Assembly: GCA_947589735.1 (NCBI GenBank)
Contig: CANQCR010000009.1
Location: 1 to 64,000 of the forward strand
DNA length: 64,000 bases
Origin: an uncultured Bacilli bacterium
Lineage (GTDB): Bacteria; Bacillota_I; Bacilli_A; RF39; UBA660
Direction: 5' to 3'
Below are positions 1 through 10,709 of this stretch, in pieces. The notes under the pieces were generated by a model. The model ran no database searches. It had not been told where the DNA came from and saw only the letters and a program-made list of their open reading frames with translations. Position 1 is the stretch's first letter. Each line of letters starts with the position of its first letter. The position numbers and the translations under genes were made by a program.

Positions 1-107
1 TTATAGTTTTTTCCTTTAATAGATTTATTTTGAATATTATTTGTATTAATAAAGATATTTTTATCTTCAATATTTAGTAAATTTAGTATATAATTATTTA
101 TAGACAT
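1..107 (-). CDS. ISL3-like transposase, N-terminal fragment (runs off the window)
   Basis: A minus-strand reading frame starts with ATG at 107-105 and stays open to base 1, giving 35 residues that begin MSINNYILNLLNIEDKNIF. The pattern LLNIEDKNI followed by a Lys/Gly turn (SIKGKNY) resembles the N-terminus of ISL3-family transposases, which precedes their zinc-finger and HTH region. An AAAGGA ribosome-binding site lies upstream on that strand. The start codon and the ribosome-binding site are enclosed by an inverted repeat (102-117 with 149-163). Only the N-terminus is visible, so whether the copy is intact, and the family itself, are tentative. Confidence 0.45.
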   Translation of the reverse strand, partial: MSINNYILNLLNIEDKNIFINTNNIQNKSIKGKNY

Positions 108-163
108 AAGTTTTGATCCTTTCTATGTTTTTTCGATAATTACATTGTATCAAACTTATGTCT
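102..163 (-). repeat. Inverted repeat enclosing the transposase start codon
   Basis: Bases 102-117 and 149-163 form 15-bp complementary arms with one bulged base and a 31-nt loop. In the minus-strand transcript the distal arm includes the ATG of the transposase and the loop holds the ribosome-binding site. Transcripts entering from outside would fold this hairpin and hide the start. Such hairpins are known in other IS elements as protection against impinging transcription. Its role here is inferred. Confidence 0.55.
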
Positions 164-175
164 TTTTATGAAATA

Positions 176-211
176 AAATAGTGTCAGTGATTTTTCTCAC
201 CAACACTATTT
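176..211. repeat. Two-part stem-loop
   Basis: AAATAGTGT (176-184) pairs perfectly with ACACTATTT (203-211), and GTGA (187-190) pairs with TCAC (197-200) inside it. Two mismatches separate the stems and the loop is six bases. It may be the end of the IS element or a bidirectional terminator; the sequence does not decide between them. Confidence 0.5.
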
Positions 212-223
212 ATAATACAACCT

Positions 224-250
224 AAAAAGTAATGATACATTACTTTTTTT
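224..250 (+). terminator. Intrinsic terminator upstream of the hrcA operon
   Basis: AAAAAGTAAT (224-233), a five-base loop and ATTACTTTTT (239-248) are followed by a run of T. No plus-strand gene is visible upstream, so this may be an orphan of the gene that preceded the transposase insertion. Confidence 0.65.
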
Positions 251-318
251 GTTTAGAAAAAAGAAAAGTTAATCATAATGAGGATAGGTGATAAATATAA
301 TTTTTTAGCAGATAGTGA

Positions 319-378
319 TTGACAGTGCTAAAGAAAGATGATATACTTGTTTTAGCACGACCGGGTTAGGAGTGCTAA
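319..378 (+). promoter_or_regulatory. Sigma-A promoter and CIRCE operator of the heat-shock operon
   Basis: TTGACA (319-324) and TATACT (342-347) are separated by exactly 17 bases. Downstream, TTAGCACGA (352-360), nine bases and GAGTGCTAA (370-378) match the CIRCE inverted repeat TTAGCACTC-N9-GAGTGCTAA, with two mismatches in the left arm only. HrcA bound here would block transcription near the start site, giving autoregulation of hrcA-grpE-dnaK. Confidence 0.93.
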
Positions 379-391
379 AAGAGGTGGTAGT

Positions 392-1378
392 TTGTTAACC
401 GGACGACAAAAAGAATTATTTAAAATAATTGTTGAGGAATATATTCAAACGGCTAAACCTGTTGGCTCAAAATCTATTTGTGAGCGTTTGAACTGTTCTA
501 GCGCAACCGTTCGCGCGGAGATGAGTAATCTTGAAGAATTAGGTCTATTAGAAAAAACGCATATTTCAAGTGGCCGTATTCCAAGTGAGAAAGGTTATCG
601 CTATTATGTCGATAATATTATGGAGCCTAAAGAATTATCTGGTGAAGATATGCTTAAACTTCAATGTATTATGGATAATAAGTCGTTAGCGCTTACGGAT
701 GTCATTACTAAGAGTATGGAAATCGTTGCTGAGATGACTAATTATACGGCGGTTATTTTAGGAAAGTCATCAAAGGATAACTTAATTAGTAAAGTTGAAG
801 TAATTCCCATTGATGATAAGAAACTTGTTGCCATTGTCGTAACTGATAAGGGCCATGTTGAACATCGTAATCTATATTTAGAGGGTAAAGTATCAAGTAT
901 GGATATTGCTAAAACAGTTGAATTAATTAATCGTTTGATTGCCGGAACACCGATTGATGAAGTTGGATCATTCTTGGAGTTCCAAGTTAAGCCAATTATT
1001 TCAAACTATGTTGAACGTCATGAGATTTTATACAACGCTTTTTATAATGCCTTTAACGATTTTACAAATGGGCATGTTAATATGGCGGGACGTGTTAATA
1101 TGTTAAAGCAACCAGAGTTTAGTGATGCTGATAAGATTCGTGAGATTGTTAACAAGTTTGAAGATAAGGATATTGTTAATCATATCAAAGAAGAAGGCAA
1201 TGGCGTTAATATCTACATTGGTAGTGAGAATAACTTTGATGATGATGTAACGGTTATTAAAACCAAATACACCATTGATGGTGAAGAGGGTACAATTGCT
1301 TTGATTGGTCCTAAAAGAATGGATTATGACCGCGTTATCGCTCTTTTAAACTATATAAATGAAAACATTAATAAGTAG
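392..1378 (+). CDS. hrcA: Heat-inducible transcription repressor HrcA
   Basis: This is the HrcA repressor, which binds CIRCE elements and is kept active by GroEL/ES in studied Bacilli. The 328-residue length is typical. The N-terminal winged helix carries the conserved region VGSKSICERLNCSSATVRAE, then the segment GLLEKTHISSGRIPSEKGYR, followed by the GAF-like dimer domain. The start is TTG, placed directly after the GAGGTGG ribosome-binding site (381-387); no better ATG exists. It is the first gene of the operon, eight bases before grpE, with a CIRCE site just upstream, so it represses itself. Identification is firm. Confidence 0.96.
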   Translation: MLTGRQKELFKIIVEEYIQTAKPVGSKSICERLNCSSATVRAEMSNLEELGLLEKTHISSGRIPSEKGYRYYVDNIMEPKELSGEDMLKLQCIMDNKSLALTDVITKSMEIVAEMTNYTAVILGKSSKDNLISKVEVIPIDDKKLVAIVVTDKGHVEHRNLYLEGKVSSMDIAKTVELINRLIAGTPIDEVGSFLEFQVKPIISNYVERHEILYNAFYNAFNDFTNGHVNMAGRVNMLKQPEFSDADKIREIVNKFEDKDIVNHIKEEGNGVNIYIGSENNFDDDVTVIKTKYTIDGEEGTIALIGPKRMDYDRVIALLNYINENINK

Positions 1379-1386
1379 GAGGGATT

Positions 1387-1995
1387 ATGAAAGAAGAAAT
1401 AGAAAAAGAACTTCCGAAAGAGGAACAGGCTAGTAATGATGCCCAAAAGGCGCTAGAAAGTAAACCAAATGAACCTTTAAAAGAGGAAAAACATAAGGTT
1501 CACGAAAATAAAAAAGTTTCCAAAGAAGATAAACGTCATCTTGATAAATTAAATGAAGCTTTTAATAAGATTAGCGAATTAGAAGATAAATTGATTAGAA
1601 AAGATGCGGAACTTATTAATTACCGTAAGCGTAAAGAAGAAGAAACAAATCGTATGCTTAAGTTCTGTAATGAAGATTTAATTAAAGAATTACTACCAAT
1701 ATTGGATAACTTTGAACGAGCTATTCAAGAAGATGATACGAACTTAACCGAAAGCGAAAAGAACTACTTAACTGGCTTTAAGATGATCTATAGCCATTTA
1801 GTTAATGTAATGGAAAAATTTGATGTTAAACCTATCGATGGCTCTAATAAGCCATTTGATCCGGTTTATCATAACGCTATTATGTTAGAGAAGAAAGAAG
1901 GGGTACCATCTGGTATGGTAATTGAAGTATTACAAAAAGGATACTTACTAAAAGATAAAGTAATTCGTACAGCTATGGTACGAGTTAGTGAATAG
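1387..1995 (+). CDS. grpE: Nucleotide exchange factor GrpE
   Basis: GrpE releases ADP from DnaK and so drives the chaperone cycle. The 202-residue protein has a highly charged N-terminal extension (about residues 1-55), a long coiled-coil (to about residue 95), then the beta-domain with the conserved stretch around FDPVYHNAIM and the end segment GYLLKDKVIRTAMVRVS. The ATG is preceded by GGAGGG. It lies between hrcA and dnaK, with 15 bases before dnaK, as in most Firmicutes. Confidence 0.96.
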   Translation: MKEEIEKELPKEEQASNDAQKALESKPNEPLKEEKHKVHENKKVSKEDKRHLDKLNEAFNKISELEDKLIRKDAELINYRKRKEEETNRMLKFCNEDLIKELLPILDNFERAIQEDDTNLTESEKNYLTGFKMIYSHLVNVMEKFDVKPIDGSNKPFDPVYHNAIMLEKKEGVPSGMVIEVLQKGYLLKDKVIRTAMVRVSE

Positions 1996-2004
1996 GAAAG
2001 GTGA

Positions 2005-3834
<1,830 letters not shown>

Positions 3835-3837
3835 GCG

Positions 3838-3872
3838 AAGTTCTAGGTAACTAGAACTTTCCTTTTATAGAT
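3838..3872 (+). terminator. Terminator between dnaK and pepF
   Basis: AAGTTCTAG (3838-3846), a GTAA loop and CTAGAACTT (3851-3859) form a perfect 9-bp stem. The tail TTCCTTTTAT is an imperfect T-run, so termination may be incomplete. Confidence 0.75.
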
Positions 3873-3882
3873 AGGAGAATAT

Positions 3883-5670
3883 ATGGAAAAAACACGCATA
3901 GAAATTGATGATAAGTATAAGTGGGATTTAAATGCTTTGTATGATAGTGAAAAAACTTATGAAGATAGTTTCTCAAAATTGGATGAATTATTTAAAGAAA
4001 CACTAGCTTTTAAAGGGAAGATTATGGAGAGTAGTGATACTTTATATAATTTTTATCAAGCTTATGAGAAAATGGAACGCTTAGCTTTAAAGATGTTTAT
4101 GTATGTTAATTTACTAGCTGATACTGATACAACGAATACACATTATCAAGAATTGAAGATGCATTTTGTTAAGATTTACGAGGATATGGAAACAAGTTTA
4201 TCTTTCATTGTTCCTGAAATGTTAGAAACGCCATATGATAAGGTTTTAGAAATGATTGCTTCAGATGATCGTCTTAAACCATATAAGTTTGATTTAGAAA
4301 AAACTTTTAGATATAAAGATCATACCTTAAGTCGTGAGGAAGAAGAGATTGTATCAAAAGCTAGTAGTGCGTTTGGAACTGGTGATGACGTTTTCTATAA
4401 CTTTAATAATGCTGATGTTAATCTAGGTACCATTAAAGATGAAAATGGCATCGAAGTAACTTTAACACATGATAATTATATTAAGTATATGAATAGTCCT
4501 AAAAGAGAGGTACGAATTGATGCTTTTAATAAGATGTATGCTTATTTTAAGAATTTTAAAAATACTTTAGCAGCCTCTTTAAAAGGTAATATTAAAGAAG
4601 ATTTCTTTAGTAGTGAGGTAAGACATTTTGAGGATCCTCTAAATGAAAGCTTATATGCTGATAATATTGAACCTAGTGTTTATCATAGTTTAATTGATGC
4701 TGTTCATACCTCTTTACCATATATGTATGATTATATGGCTTTAAGAAAAAAGGTTTTAGGATTAGATGAGGTGCATATGTATGATATATATGTTGATATC
4801 GTTTCTGCTCCTCAATCAGATATACCTTTTGAAGAAGGTAAGAAAATAGCTTTTGAAGCATTAAAACCTTTAGGAGAAACTTATTTAAATGATTTAAAGA
4901 AAGCATTTGATGAAAGATGGATTGATGTATATCCAAGTCTTGGTAAAAAGTCTAGCGCTTATAGCTGGGGATGTTATGATTCATATCCATATTTACTTCT
5001 TAACTATAATAATTCGATGGATGCTGTTAGTACAATGGTACATGAATTAGGCCATTCTATGCATAGTTATTACTCTAATAAGAAGCAACCATACATTACG
5101 AGTAATTATCCTATCTTCTTAGCTGAGATAGCATCAACAGTTAATGAAGTCTTATTAAATGACTATCTTTCTAGTCAAGCTAAAACGAAGGAAGAAAAGA
5201 TTTATTATTTAACAGAGTTCTTAGAGAAAGTAAGAACGACAATATATCGTCAGACGATGTTTGCTGAATTTGAAATGCTTATGCATGATAAATATCGTGA
5301 TACCGGCGCTCTTACAGCTGATGATTTTAGTTCAACTTATTATGATTTGAATAAACTATATTATGGCGATGGCGTTGTTAGTGATGATGATATTCGTTAT
5401 GAATGGTCAAGAATTCCCCATTTCTATTCCGCATTCTATGTCTATAAATATGCGACAGGCTTATCTAGTGCTCTAGCGATTGCGGGAGAAATATTAAAAG
5501 GTAATACCGAAGTTCGTGATGCTTACTTAGAATTATTAGCGAGTGGTGGCGCTGATTACCCATTAGAGTTATTAAAGAAAGTGGGCGTTGATATGACTAG
5601 TAGTGAGCCTATCTTAAGAGCCCTTACGATGTTTAAAGATAAATTAGACGAATTAAAACAATTGATTTAG
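3883..5670 (+). CDS. pepF: Oligoendopeptidase F (M3 zinc metallopeptidase)
   Basis: This cytosolic M3B peptidase hydrolyses oligopeptides. The 595-residue length fits PepF of lactobacilli and bacilli. The zinc site HELGH is near residue 387 (AVSTMVHELGHSMHSYY), with the third ligand Glu in the following helix (FLAEIASTVNE). The C-terminal region has the family-typical segment FYVYKYATGLSSALA. The start has an ATAGGAG ribosome-binding site. Its position between dnaK and dnaJ is unusual and suggests co-expression with the chaperones, perhaps to clear peptides released during proteolysis; that role is inference. Confidence 0.93.
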   Translation: MEKTRIEIDDKYKWDLNALYDSEKTYEDSFSKLDELFKETLAFKGKIMESSDTLYNFYQAYEKMERLALKMFMYVNLLADTDTTNTHYQELKMHFVKIYEDMETSLSFIVPEMLETPYDKVLEMIASDDRLKPYKFDLEKTFRYKDHTLSREEEEIVSKASSAFGTGDDVFYNFNNADVNLGTIKDENGIEVTLTHDNYIKYMNSPKREVRIDAFNKMYAYFKNFKNTLAASLKGNIKEDFFSSEVRHFEDPLNESLYADNIEPSVYHSLIDAVHTSLPYMYDYMALRKKVLGLDEVHMYDIYVDIVSAPQSDIPFEEGKKIAFEALKPLGETYLNDLKKAFDERWIDVYPSLGKKSSAYSWGCYDSYPYLLLNYNNSMDAVSTMVHELGHSMHSYYSNKKQPYITSNYPIFLAEIASTVNEVLLNDYLSSQAKTKEEKIYYLTEFLEKVRTTIYRQTMFAEFEMLMHDKYRDTGALTADDFSSTYYDLNKLYYGDGVVSDDDIRYEWSRIPHFYSAFYVYKYATGLSSALAIAGEILKGNTEVRDAYLELLASGGADYPLELLKKVGVDMTSSEPILRALTMFKDKLDELKQLI

Positions 5671-5682
5671 AGGTGAAGCAGT

Positions 5683-6813
5683 ATGGAAAAAAGAGATTAT
5701 TATGAAGTATTAGGTGTATCTAAAGATGCTGATGATAAAGCTATTAAAAGTGCTTTTCGTAAATTAGCTAAGCAGTATCACCCCGATGTTAATAAAGCGC
5801 CTGATGCGGCCGAAAAGTTTAAAGAAGCCCAAGAAGCTTATGCTGTTTTGAGTGATCCAGATAAACGTCGTCAATATGATCAATTTGGTCATGCCGCTTT
5901 TGATAGTATGAATGGTGGCGCTGGATATGATTTTTCTGATTTTGACTTTAGTGATATCTTTAGTGAAATCTTTGGCAGTGGTTTTGGCTTTGGTTCTTCG
6001 CCATTCGGAGGGTCATACTCAAGCCGTGGTGGCTCACGTCGCCGTAAAGGTGCCGATAAATTAATGCGCGTTAATTTAACTTTTGAAGAAGCTGCTTTTG
6101 GTACTAAAAAAACGATTACCGTACCGGTTGCGCATGATTGCCCTAGTTGTGATGGCGAGGGTGGACATGGCAAGAAGACTTGTCCAACATGTCATGGTAG
6201 TGGTGTGATGACGACAGAACAACGTACGATGTTTGGAACCTTCGCCTCTCGTACGACTTGTTCAAGATGTGATGGTAAAGGTTCTATCTATAGCGAGGTT
6301 TGCGGTAAATGTCGTGGTAAAGGAACGATTACGAAGGATACCGATATTGAAGTTAAAGTGCCAGCTGGGGTTGATGATGGTAACCAACTTCGGGTTCCTG
6401 GTAAGGGAGAAGCCGGTAGTAATGGTGGACCTAATGGCGACTTATATTTAGAGTTCTACGTTAAAAAGCATGAATTATTTATGCGCGATGGCGATGATAT
6501 CTATCTTGAAATACCAATTACACTTACGGAAGCTGTCTTAGGATGCAAAAAAGATGTACCAACTTTATATGGTAATGTTAAATTAACAATCCCTGAAGGT
6601 AGTGAAAGTGGTGATAAACACCGCTTAAAAGGTAAGGGTATTGAAAATGTCCGGAGCGGTATTAAAGGTAATATGTATGTTATCTTAAGAATCGTTGTTC
6701 CTAAAAAATTATCTCGTGATCAGAAGAAATTATTTGAAGAACTATCTAAGACGGATTTAGAAAGCGGTAGTGAATTTAAAAAGTTAAAAGACTATGTTAA
6801 GAAAAATGCATAG
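5683..6813 (+). CDS. dnaJ: Chaperone protein DnaJ (type I Hsp40)
   Basis: DnaJ delivers unfolded clients to DnaK and stimulates its ATPase. All type I parts are present in 376 residues: the J domain with the HPD motif (QYHPDVNK near residue 33), a Gly/Phe-rich region with a Ser/Gly/Arg-rich stretch (about 75-122), four CxxCxGxG-type zinc motifs ([32 protein letters not shown]) and the two C-terminal beta domains. It starts 12 bases after pepF with an AGAGGTGA ribosome-binding site, so it probably shares pepF's transcript. Its terminator overlaps the stop codon. Confidence 0.96.
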   Translation: MEKRDYYEVLGVSKDADDKAIKSAFRKLAKQYHPDVNKAPDAAEKFKEAQEAYAVLSDPDKRRQYDQFGHAAFDSMNGGAGYDFSDFDFSDIFSEIFGSGFGFGSSPFGGSYSSRGGSRRRKGADKLMRVNLTFEEAAFGTKKTITVPVAHDCPSCDGEGGHGKKTCPTCHGSGVMTTEQRTMFGTFASRTTCSRCDGKGSIYSEVCGKCRGKGTITKDTDIEVKVPAGVDDGNQLRVPGKGEAGSNGGPNGDLYLEFYVKKHELFMRDGDDIYLEIPITLTEAVLGCKKDVPTLYGNVKLTIPEGSESGDKHRLKGKGIENVRSGIKGNMYVILRIVVPKKLSRDQKKLFEELSKTDLESGSEFKKLKDYVKKNA

Positions 6814-6825
6814 TCTTTTCTTTAT
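6787..6825 (+). terminator. dnaJ terminator overlapping its stop codon
   Basis: AAAGACTATG (6787-6796) pairs with CATAGTCTTT (6809-6818). The TAG stop (6811-6813) lies in the 3' arm. A TTTTCTTTAT tail follows. Confidence 0.8.
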
Positions 6826-6873
6826 AATATAGGGAAAAACCTAGAAAAAATAAGAAAAAAATCCAAAAAGATA

Positions 6874-6923
6874 TTGCTTTTCTAATTTAGATATGGTACC
6901 ATTAAAATGTAAGCAAGATAGCT
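6874..6923 (+). promoter_or_regulatory. Probable hup promoter and 5' leader
   Basis: TTGCTT (6874-6879) with TACCAT (6897-6902) at 17-base spacing is a plausible weak-consensus sigma-A promoter. The -10 overlaps a 10-bp palindrome, ATGGTACCAT (6893-6902), which could be a protein-binding site. A small stem GCAAG/CTTGC follows in the leader. Confidence 0.45.
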
Positions 6924-6946
6924 TGCAATTATAGGAGGTAAACAAA

Positions 6947-7219
6947 ATGACAAAACAAGATTTAGTTAACCATATTGCAGAAGAAACTGGTTTAACGAAA
7001 GCTGATGCTACTCGCGCATTAGATGCTATGATGAGCGGAGTTATCAAAGGATTAAAGAAAGAAAAGAAAGTTGCTTTAACAGGTTTCGCTACTTTCACAG
7101 CTAAGAAGAAAGAAGCTAAGAAAGGACGTAACCCAAGAACTGGTGAAGTTGTAAATATTCCTGCTAGAGTAGCAGTTACAATAAAAGCTGGATCTAAATT
7201 AAAAGATGCATTAAATTAA
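6947..7219 (+). CDS. hup: DNA-binding protein HU
   Basis: HU is the abundant small nucleoid protein that bends DNA without sequence specificity. The 90-residue length and family features are all present: the N-terminal helices (MTKQDLVNHIAEETGLTKAD), the GFATFTAKKKEAKKGRNPRTGE arm region and the basic end (VAVTIKAGSKLKDALN). A very strong ribosome-binding site (ATAGGAGGT) precedes the ATG, consistent with high expression. It is a single-gene unit between two terminators. Confidence 0.97.
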   Translation: MTKQDLVNHIAEETGLTKADATRALDAMMSGVIKGLKKEKKVALTGFATFTAKKKEAKKGRNPRTGEVVNIPARVAVTIKAGSKLKDALN

Positions 7220-7236
7220 TTTTAATGCTTTTTTTA
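7208..7236 (+). terminator. hup terminator
   Basis: GCATTAAA (7208-7215) pairs with TTTAATGC (7221-7228), followed by seven T. The TAA stop codon of hup is in the loop. Confidence 0.9.
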
Positions 7237-7265
7237 TTTATAAAGTATACAAAATGTTTCTTTTA

Positions 7266-7274
7266 TGTTATAAT
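7266..7274 (+). promoter_or_regulatory. Extended -10 promoter
   Basis: TGTTATAAT (7266-7274) is a full extended -10, 29 bases before the ATG at 7304. No clear -35 is seen. Confidence 0.65.
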
Positions 7275-7303
7275 TTATAATAGGTAGCCAAGGAGTGATT
7301 AGA

Positions 7304-9328
7304 ATGATAGGATTATGGCGAGATGATGAAATCGAAGTAATCGATGGTAAGGAATGGTTAAATACTGCAGCAACAGAGCGTTTCTTTAAGGTATATCCTG
7401 ATTATGCCCCTGAAGAAAAAACAACGGGTATTTCTGTTGATCAAGCAAGAAAAATTGTTGTAAGTGATCGTGTTAGTAAAGTTTTAGGTGGTATGAAGTT
7501 TGAGAGTGAGGAAGAAATTTATGAGTTTTTAGCTTATGATTTCGTAAGACTAACGGCTCTTCCACCTAAACAAATGCGTACGGCTGATTACTTTGAATAT
7601 GGTGATTCTTTAGCTGAATCTAATTTAGGACATGCAATGGATCACGATGCTTTTATGGAATATATCAAAGGAAAAACTGTTGTAGCTACTAGTAAGAGTA
7701 TTGAAGAACTTTTATCTAAAACAACAAGTTTGGACGAGGTATTCTACTATATTACTTACTATCAAAAAGAGTTTGCTAGAAAGAAATTTGATAAAGAAAA
7801 AGTATGTACAGCTGTTATAGATTATATTCATGGAAAGGGATATGATGTTGCAACCGGCGAACAAGCTAAAGAATTAGCTGAGTTTATCTCAAATATTCTT
7901 ACTGCTGACGATACTTATAGTATTGTTTCTCTTTTAACGCAAGGTTGTGATTTAACTAATCAACAAATCTTTAATGGTTTAAATGAAGGTAAATCATTCT
8001 TAGAATTAGTTGATCCTAAAGCCTATGAAGCATATCAAGAAAAGGAAGAAGCTAAACGTTTAGCTTTAGAATTAAGTAGTTTATCAGCAGCTGAAATAAC
8101 TGATCGTATTATCAAGAAAGATAAAGATTTAATCATTAGTCAATTAGATAAATTTTATGATGTTTTACCTGAAGAAAAGTGGAATGAAGTTGAAGAATAT
8201 TTAACAAATTTTGTAGCTACTGTCTTTGGTAAGGTGTCATTAGATCCTAATAATGAAAAAGATTTAAATAAGATTGGTACTATTTTGGCAACTATTTGTA
8301 AGTTCCAAGAAGATACTAAATCTCAATTATTTAATAAAATTGCTGAAAGATTAGGATTAAGTTTTGAAAGCTTACGTGATATATCTGCAGCCTATGCCTT
8401 TGGTACAGGTTATAAAGGTATGGTAGGGCAAATTCAAAATCTCGTTAGCGAGTTAGCTTCTAAAGGTGATTATAAAGAGATTGCTAGAGTTTTAAGTATA
8501 TATAAAGATAGTGAAGATGTCTTATTTAATGATGACTTTTATCATCAATTAAATGTCTCACCAGCCGTGTTTAGAGTTAAATTAACGGTTGCTAGGTTAG
8601 ATGGCCATATTCCAATGCCAGCTAAAGATTTAGAAAAATTATTAGTTGCGCTTCAACATTGTAATAGTGAAAATGATGTTAAAAACGTTATTAAAGATGC
8701 CGATCTTCGTTCATTATTAATTATTCTTCCATATCTAGATCAAAAAGAAGCATACTATAATTATTATTTAGCTGCTTTAGCTAATTTCGAACGTCCTAAA
8801 GATGAAATTGATGAGATAATAGCTGAAGTTAAGGGTGAACCTAGTGATGAAAAAGCAAAAGGAGAAACTACGGAACAACCAAGGAAAGCCACTAGTAAAC
8901 CTGAAGAAGAGTTAGAAGAAGTTGAGGTTGATTCACTTGATGAAGATGAAAGAAAACCTCTTCGCATTCAGGGACGTCGTAAACCAAAAACGGCTCACGA
9001 TAAGAAAAAAGTTATTTATGGTGTTGTTGCCGGTGTTGGTATTATATCATTAATCTTTATGACTCACGTTTTACATCAAGGACCAACAAGAGTTGTTCAA
9101 GAATGTGCTTCAACCTTTGGACGCTTACTACATAGTAATGCTAGTTTAGGCGAATTGATGGGTAAATTAGGTAATTTAACAGCTTATTTTGGTAGTGCTT
9201 TGGCAGCTTTCATCGGTGGTCGAAAATTAGGTAAATCTTTCCGTGAAGAAGATATTGATTTTGATGCTCTAGATGAGATTGATGCTGAAGAAATCGAAGA
9301 TGAGCATGAACAACATAAGGTAAGATAA
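7304..9328 (+). CDS. Unrecognised large protein with a C-terminal membrane region
   Basis: I do not recognise this family. The 674-residue product is soluble and mostly helical for about 490 residues, then has a charged Glu/Lys-rich linker (about 500-555), a hydrophobic segment (KKVIYGVVAGVGIISLIFMT, about 568-587), and a second weakly hydrophobic segment with a Gly-rich turn (GSALAAFIGGRKLG), ending in a very acidic tail. A tail-anchored cytoplasmic domain is the simplest topology. The ATG at 7304 is chosen because AAGGAG (7290-7295) sits eight bases upstream; the GTG at 7295 overlaps that site. It is followed closely by the small gene at 9348. Confidence 0.8.
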   Translation: MIGLWRDDEIEVIDGKEWLNTAATERFFKVYPDYAPEEKTTGISVDQARKIVVSDRVSKVLGGMKFESEEEIYEFLAYDFVRLTALPPKQMRTADYFEYGDSLAESNLGHAMDHDAFMEYIKGKTVVATSKSIEELLSKTTSLDEVFYYITYYQKEFARKKFDKEKVCTAVIDYIHGKGYDVATGEQAKELAEFISNILTADDTYSIVSLLTQGCDLTNQQIFNGLNEGKSFLELVDPKAYEAYQEKEEAKRLALELSSLSAAEITDRIIKKDKDLIISQLDKFYDVLPEEKWNEVEEYLTNFVATVFGKVSLDPNNEKDLNKIGTILATICKFQEDTKSQLFNKIAERLGLSFESLRDISAAYAFGTGYKGMVGQIQNLVSELASKGDYKEIARVLSIYKDSEDVLFNDDFYHQLNVSPAVFRVKLTVARLDGHIPMPAKDLEKLLVALQHCNSENDVKNVIKDADLRSLLIILPYLDQKEAYYNYYLAALANFERPKDEIDEIIAEVKGEPSDEKAKGETTEQPRKATSKPEEELEEVEVDSLDEDERKPLRIQGRRKPKTAHDKKKVIYGVVAGVGIISLIFMTHVLHQGPTRVVQECASTFGRLLHSNASLGELMGKLGNLTAYFGSALAAFIGGRKLGKSFREEDIDFDALDEIDAEEIEDEHEQHKVR

Positions 9329-9347
9329 AAAGAAGGGGTGGCTTGAG

Positions 9348-9599
9348 ATGTTAGAACAAGGAGAAATATTAAATCTATCTAATGATAAAGAATATGTTGT
9401 TGTTTCATCTGTTGAATATGAAGGCAACAATTATGTTTATATCATAGATACTGACACTTATAAAGACTATCGGTTGTGCAAGTATGAAGATGAAACTTTA
9501 AAAGAAGTTAAAGACGCTGAACTATTAAAAGTTTTAATCACAAAGTTTAATACCGATTTAAAAGAACATTTAACTGAAATTATCAGTGAAAATCAATAA
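9348..9599 (+). CDS. Small DUF1292/YrzB-like protein
   Basis: An 83-residue acidic protein. The N-terminal part (GEILNLSNDKEYVVVSSVEYEGNNYVYI) reads like the short DUF1292/YrzB beta-domain, in which a few strands are followed by a variable acidic end. Function is unknown in that family too. The ribosome-binding site GAAGGGGTGG supports the ATG. It is 19 bases after the preceding large gene and probably co-transcribed; a terminator follows. The family assignment is tentative. Confidence 0.75.
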   Translation: MLEQGEILNLSNDKEYVVVSSVEYEGNNYVYIIDTDTYKDYRLCKYEDETLKEVKDAELLKVLITKFNTDLKEHLTEIISENQ

Positions 9600-9627
9600 A
9601 AAAAATATGTTATACATATTTTTTTTA
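9597..9627 (+). terminator. Intrinsic terminator
   Basis: AAAAATATGT (9601-9610), a TAT loop and ACATATT (9614-9620) run into eight T. The upstream A-run extends the stem. Confidence 0.85.
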
Positions 9628-9643
9628 TATTATAGGAGGTAAA

Positions 9644-10699
9644 ATGCACTCGAATGTTAAAGAAGTTTTACATATCCTTAAGGAGCATGGCTATGAAGGT
9701 TATATCGTTGGGGGATATGTCCGCGATTATCTATTAAAACGGAATAGTAATGATTATGATATCTGTACTAATGCTACACCTAATGTTTTAAAAGAATTAT
9801 TTCAAAACTATTCCTTACGCCAGCATTATGGGACAATTACGCTATTATTTAATGATTTTAAGATTGAGATTACGACTTATCGTAAGGAACTTAAATATTA
9901 TAAAAGAAAACCAGTTCAGTATCTTTTTACGGATAGTTTAACAGAAGATCTAAAACGTCGTGATTTTACAATTAATACGATATGTATGGATGAAAATGAA
10001 AATATTATTGACCTGTTAGATGGTAAGAAAGACTTAAAACGAAAAATTATTCGGTGTGTGGGTGATGTTGATCAAAAATTAAGTGAAGACCCCTTAAGAA
10101 TCTTAAGAGCAATTCGTTTTAAAGCTTATCTTAATTTTGAGATTGATGCGCCGCTATCATCGGGTATTCAAAAGTATAAACATCTATTAAAAGAATTATC
10201 CTATGAACGTAAAAAAGAAGAAATAAATTACTTGATAAAAAAGCGTTCTTTAAAAATATTAGATGATTATCATCTCACTCAAGAATTAGAATTAAAACTA
10301 TCTGATATTAAATATTATGATGATGAACTTTTAACTTGGTATACTATTGATCCTAAAGGGAACTATCTTTTTAGTCACTATGAAGAAATGTTAGTGCGCT
10401 CTTTAAGCCATTTTATTGCCTCTGCTAAAACACCATATGATTTATATATAGCGGGTGATAAAATTGCGCGCTTAACTGATGAATTATTAAATACTAATTA
10501 TACTTACCAGTATGCTAATCTACCTATTAAAAGGAGGCAAGATATAAAGATTAGTAGTGTAGAGTTAATTCGCCTTTTTCCTAATCAAAAGATTGGAAAA
10601 TTATATAGCCTTTTAGAAGAAGAAATCCTTAATCATTCACTATCGAATCAAAAAGAGGCGATAATGTCTTATTTAAATAATTTGAAGCATACCCTTTAA
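9644..10699 (+). CDS. cca: CCA tRNA nucleotidyltransferase (class II)
   Basis: This enzyme adds or repairs the 3' CCA of tRNAs. The class II nucleotidyltransferase head has GGYVRDYLL near residue 22 and the DYD metal-binding motif a little after, then RRDFTINTICMD near 103 and the EDPLRILRAIRFKAYLNF motif near 150. The 351 residues are slightly short, with a compact C-terminal tail. ATAGGAGGT precedes the ATG. The tmRNA and tRNA-Gln in this window both encode CCA, so a repair role is likely for those. The cca-dnaD-nth neighbourhood resembles that of Bacillus. Confidence 0.95.
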   Translation: MHSNVKEVLHILKEHGYEGYIVGGYVRDYLLKRNSNDYDICTNATPNVLKELFQNYSLRQHYGTITLLFNDFKIEITTYRKELKYYKRKPVQYLFTDSLTEDLKRRDFTINTICMDENENIIDLLDGKKDLKRKIIRCVGDVDQKLSEDPLRILRAIRFKAYLNFEIDAPLSSGIQKYKHLLKELSYERKKEEINYLIKKRSLKILDDYHLTQELELKLSDIKYYDDELLTWYTIDPKGNYLFSHYEEMLVRSLSHFIASAKTPYDLYIAGDKIARLTDELLNTNYTYQYANLPIKRRQDIKISSVELIRLFPNQKIGKLYSLLEEEILNHSLSNQKEAIMSYLNNLKHTL

Positions 10700-10709
10700 T
10701 GGGTGAGGT

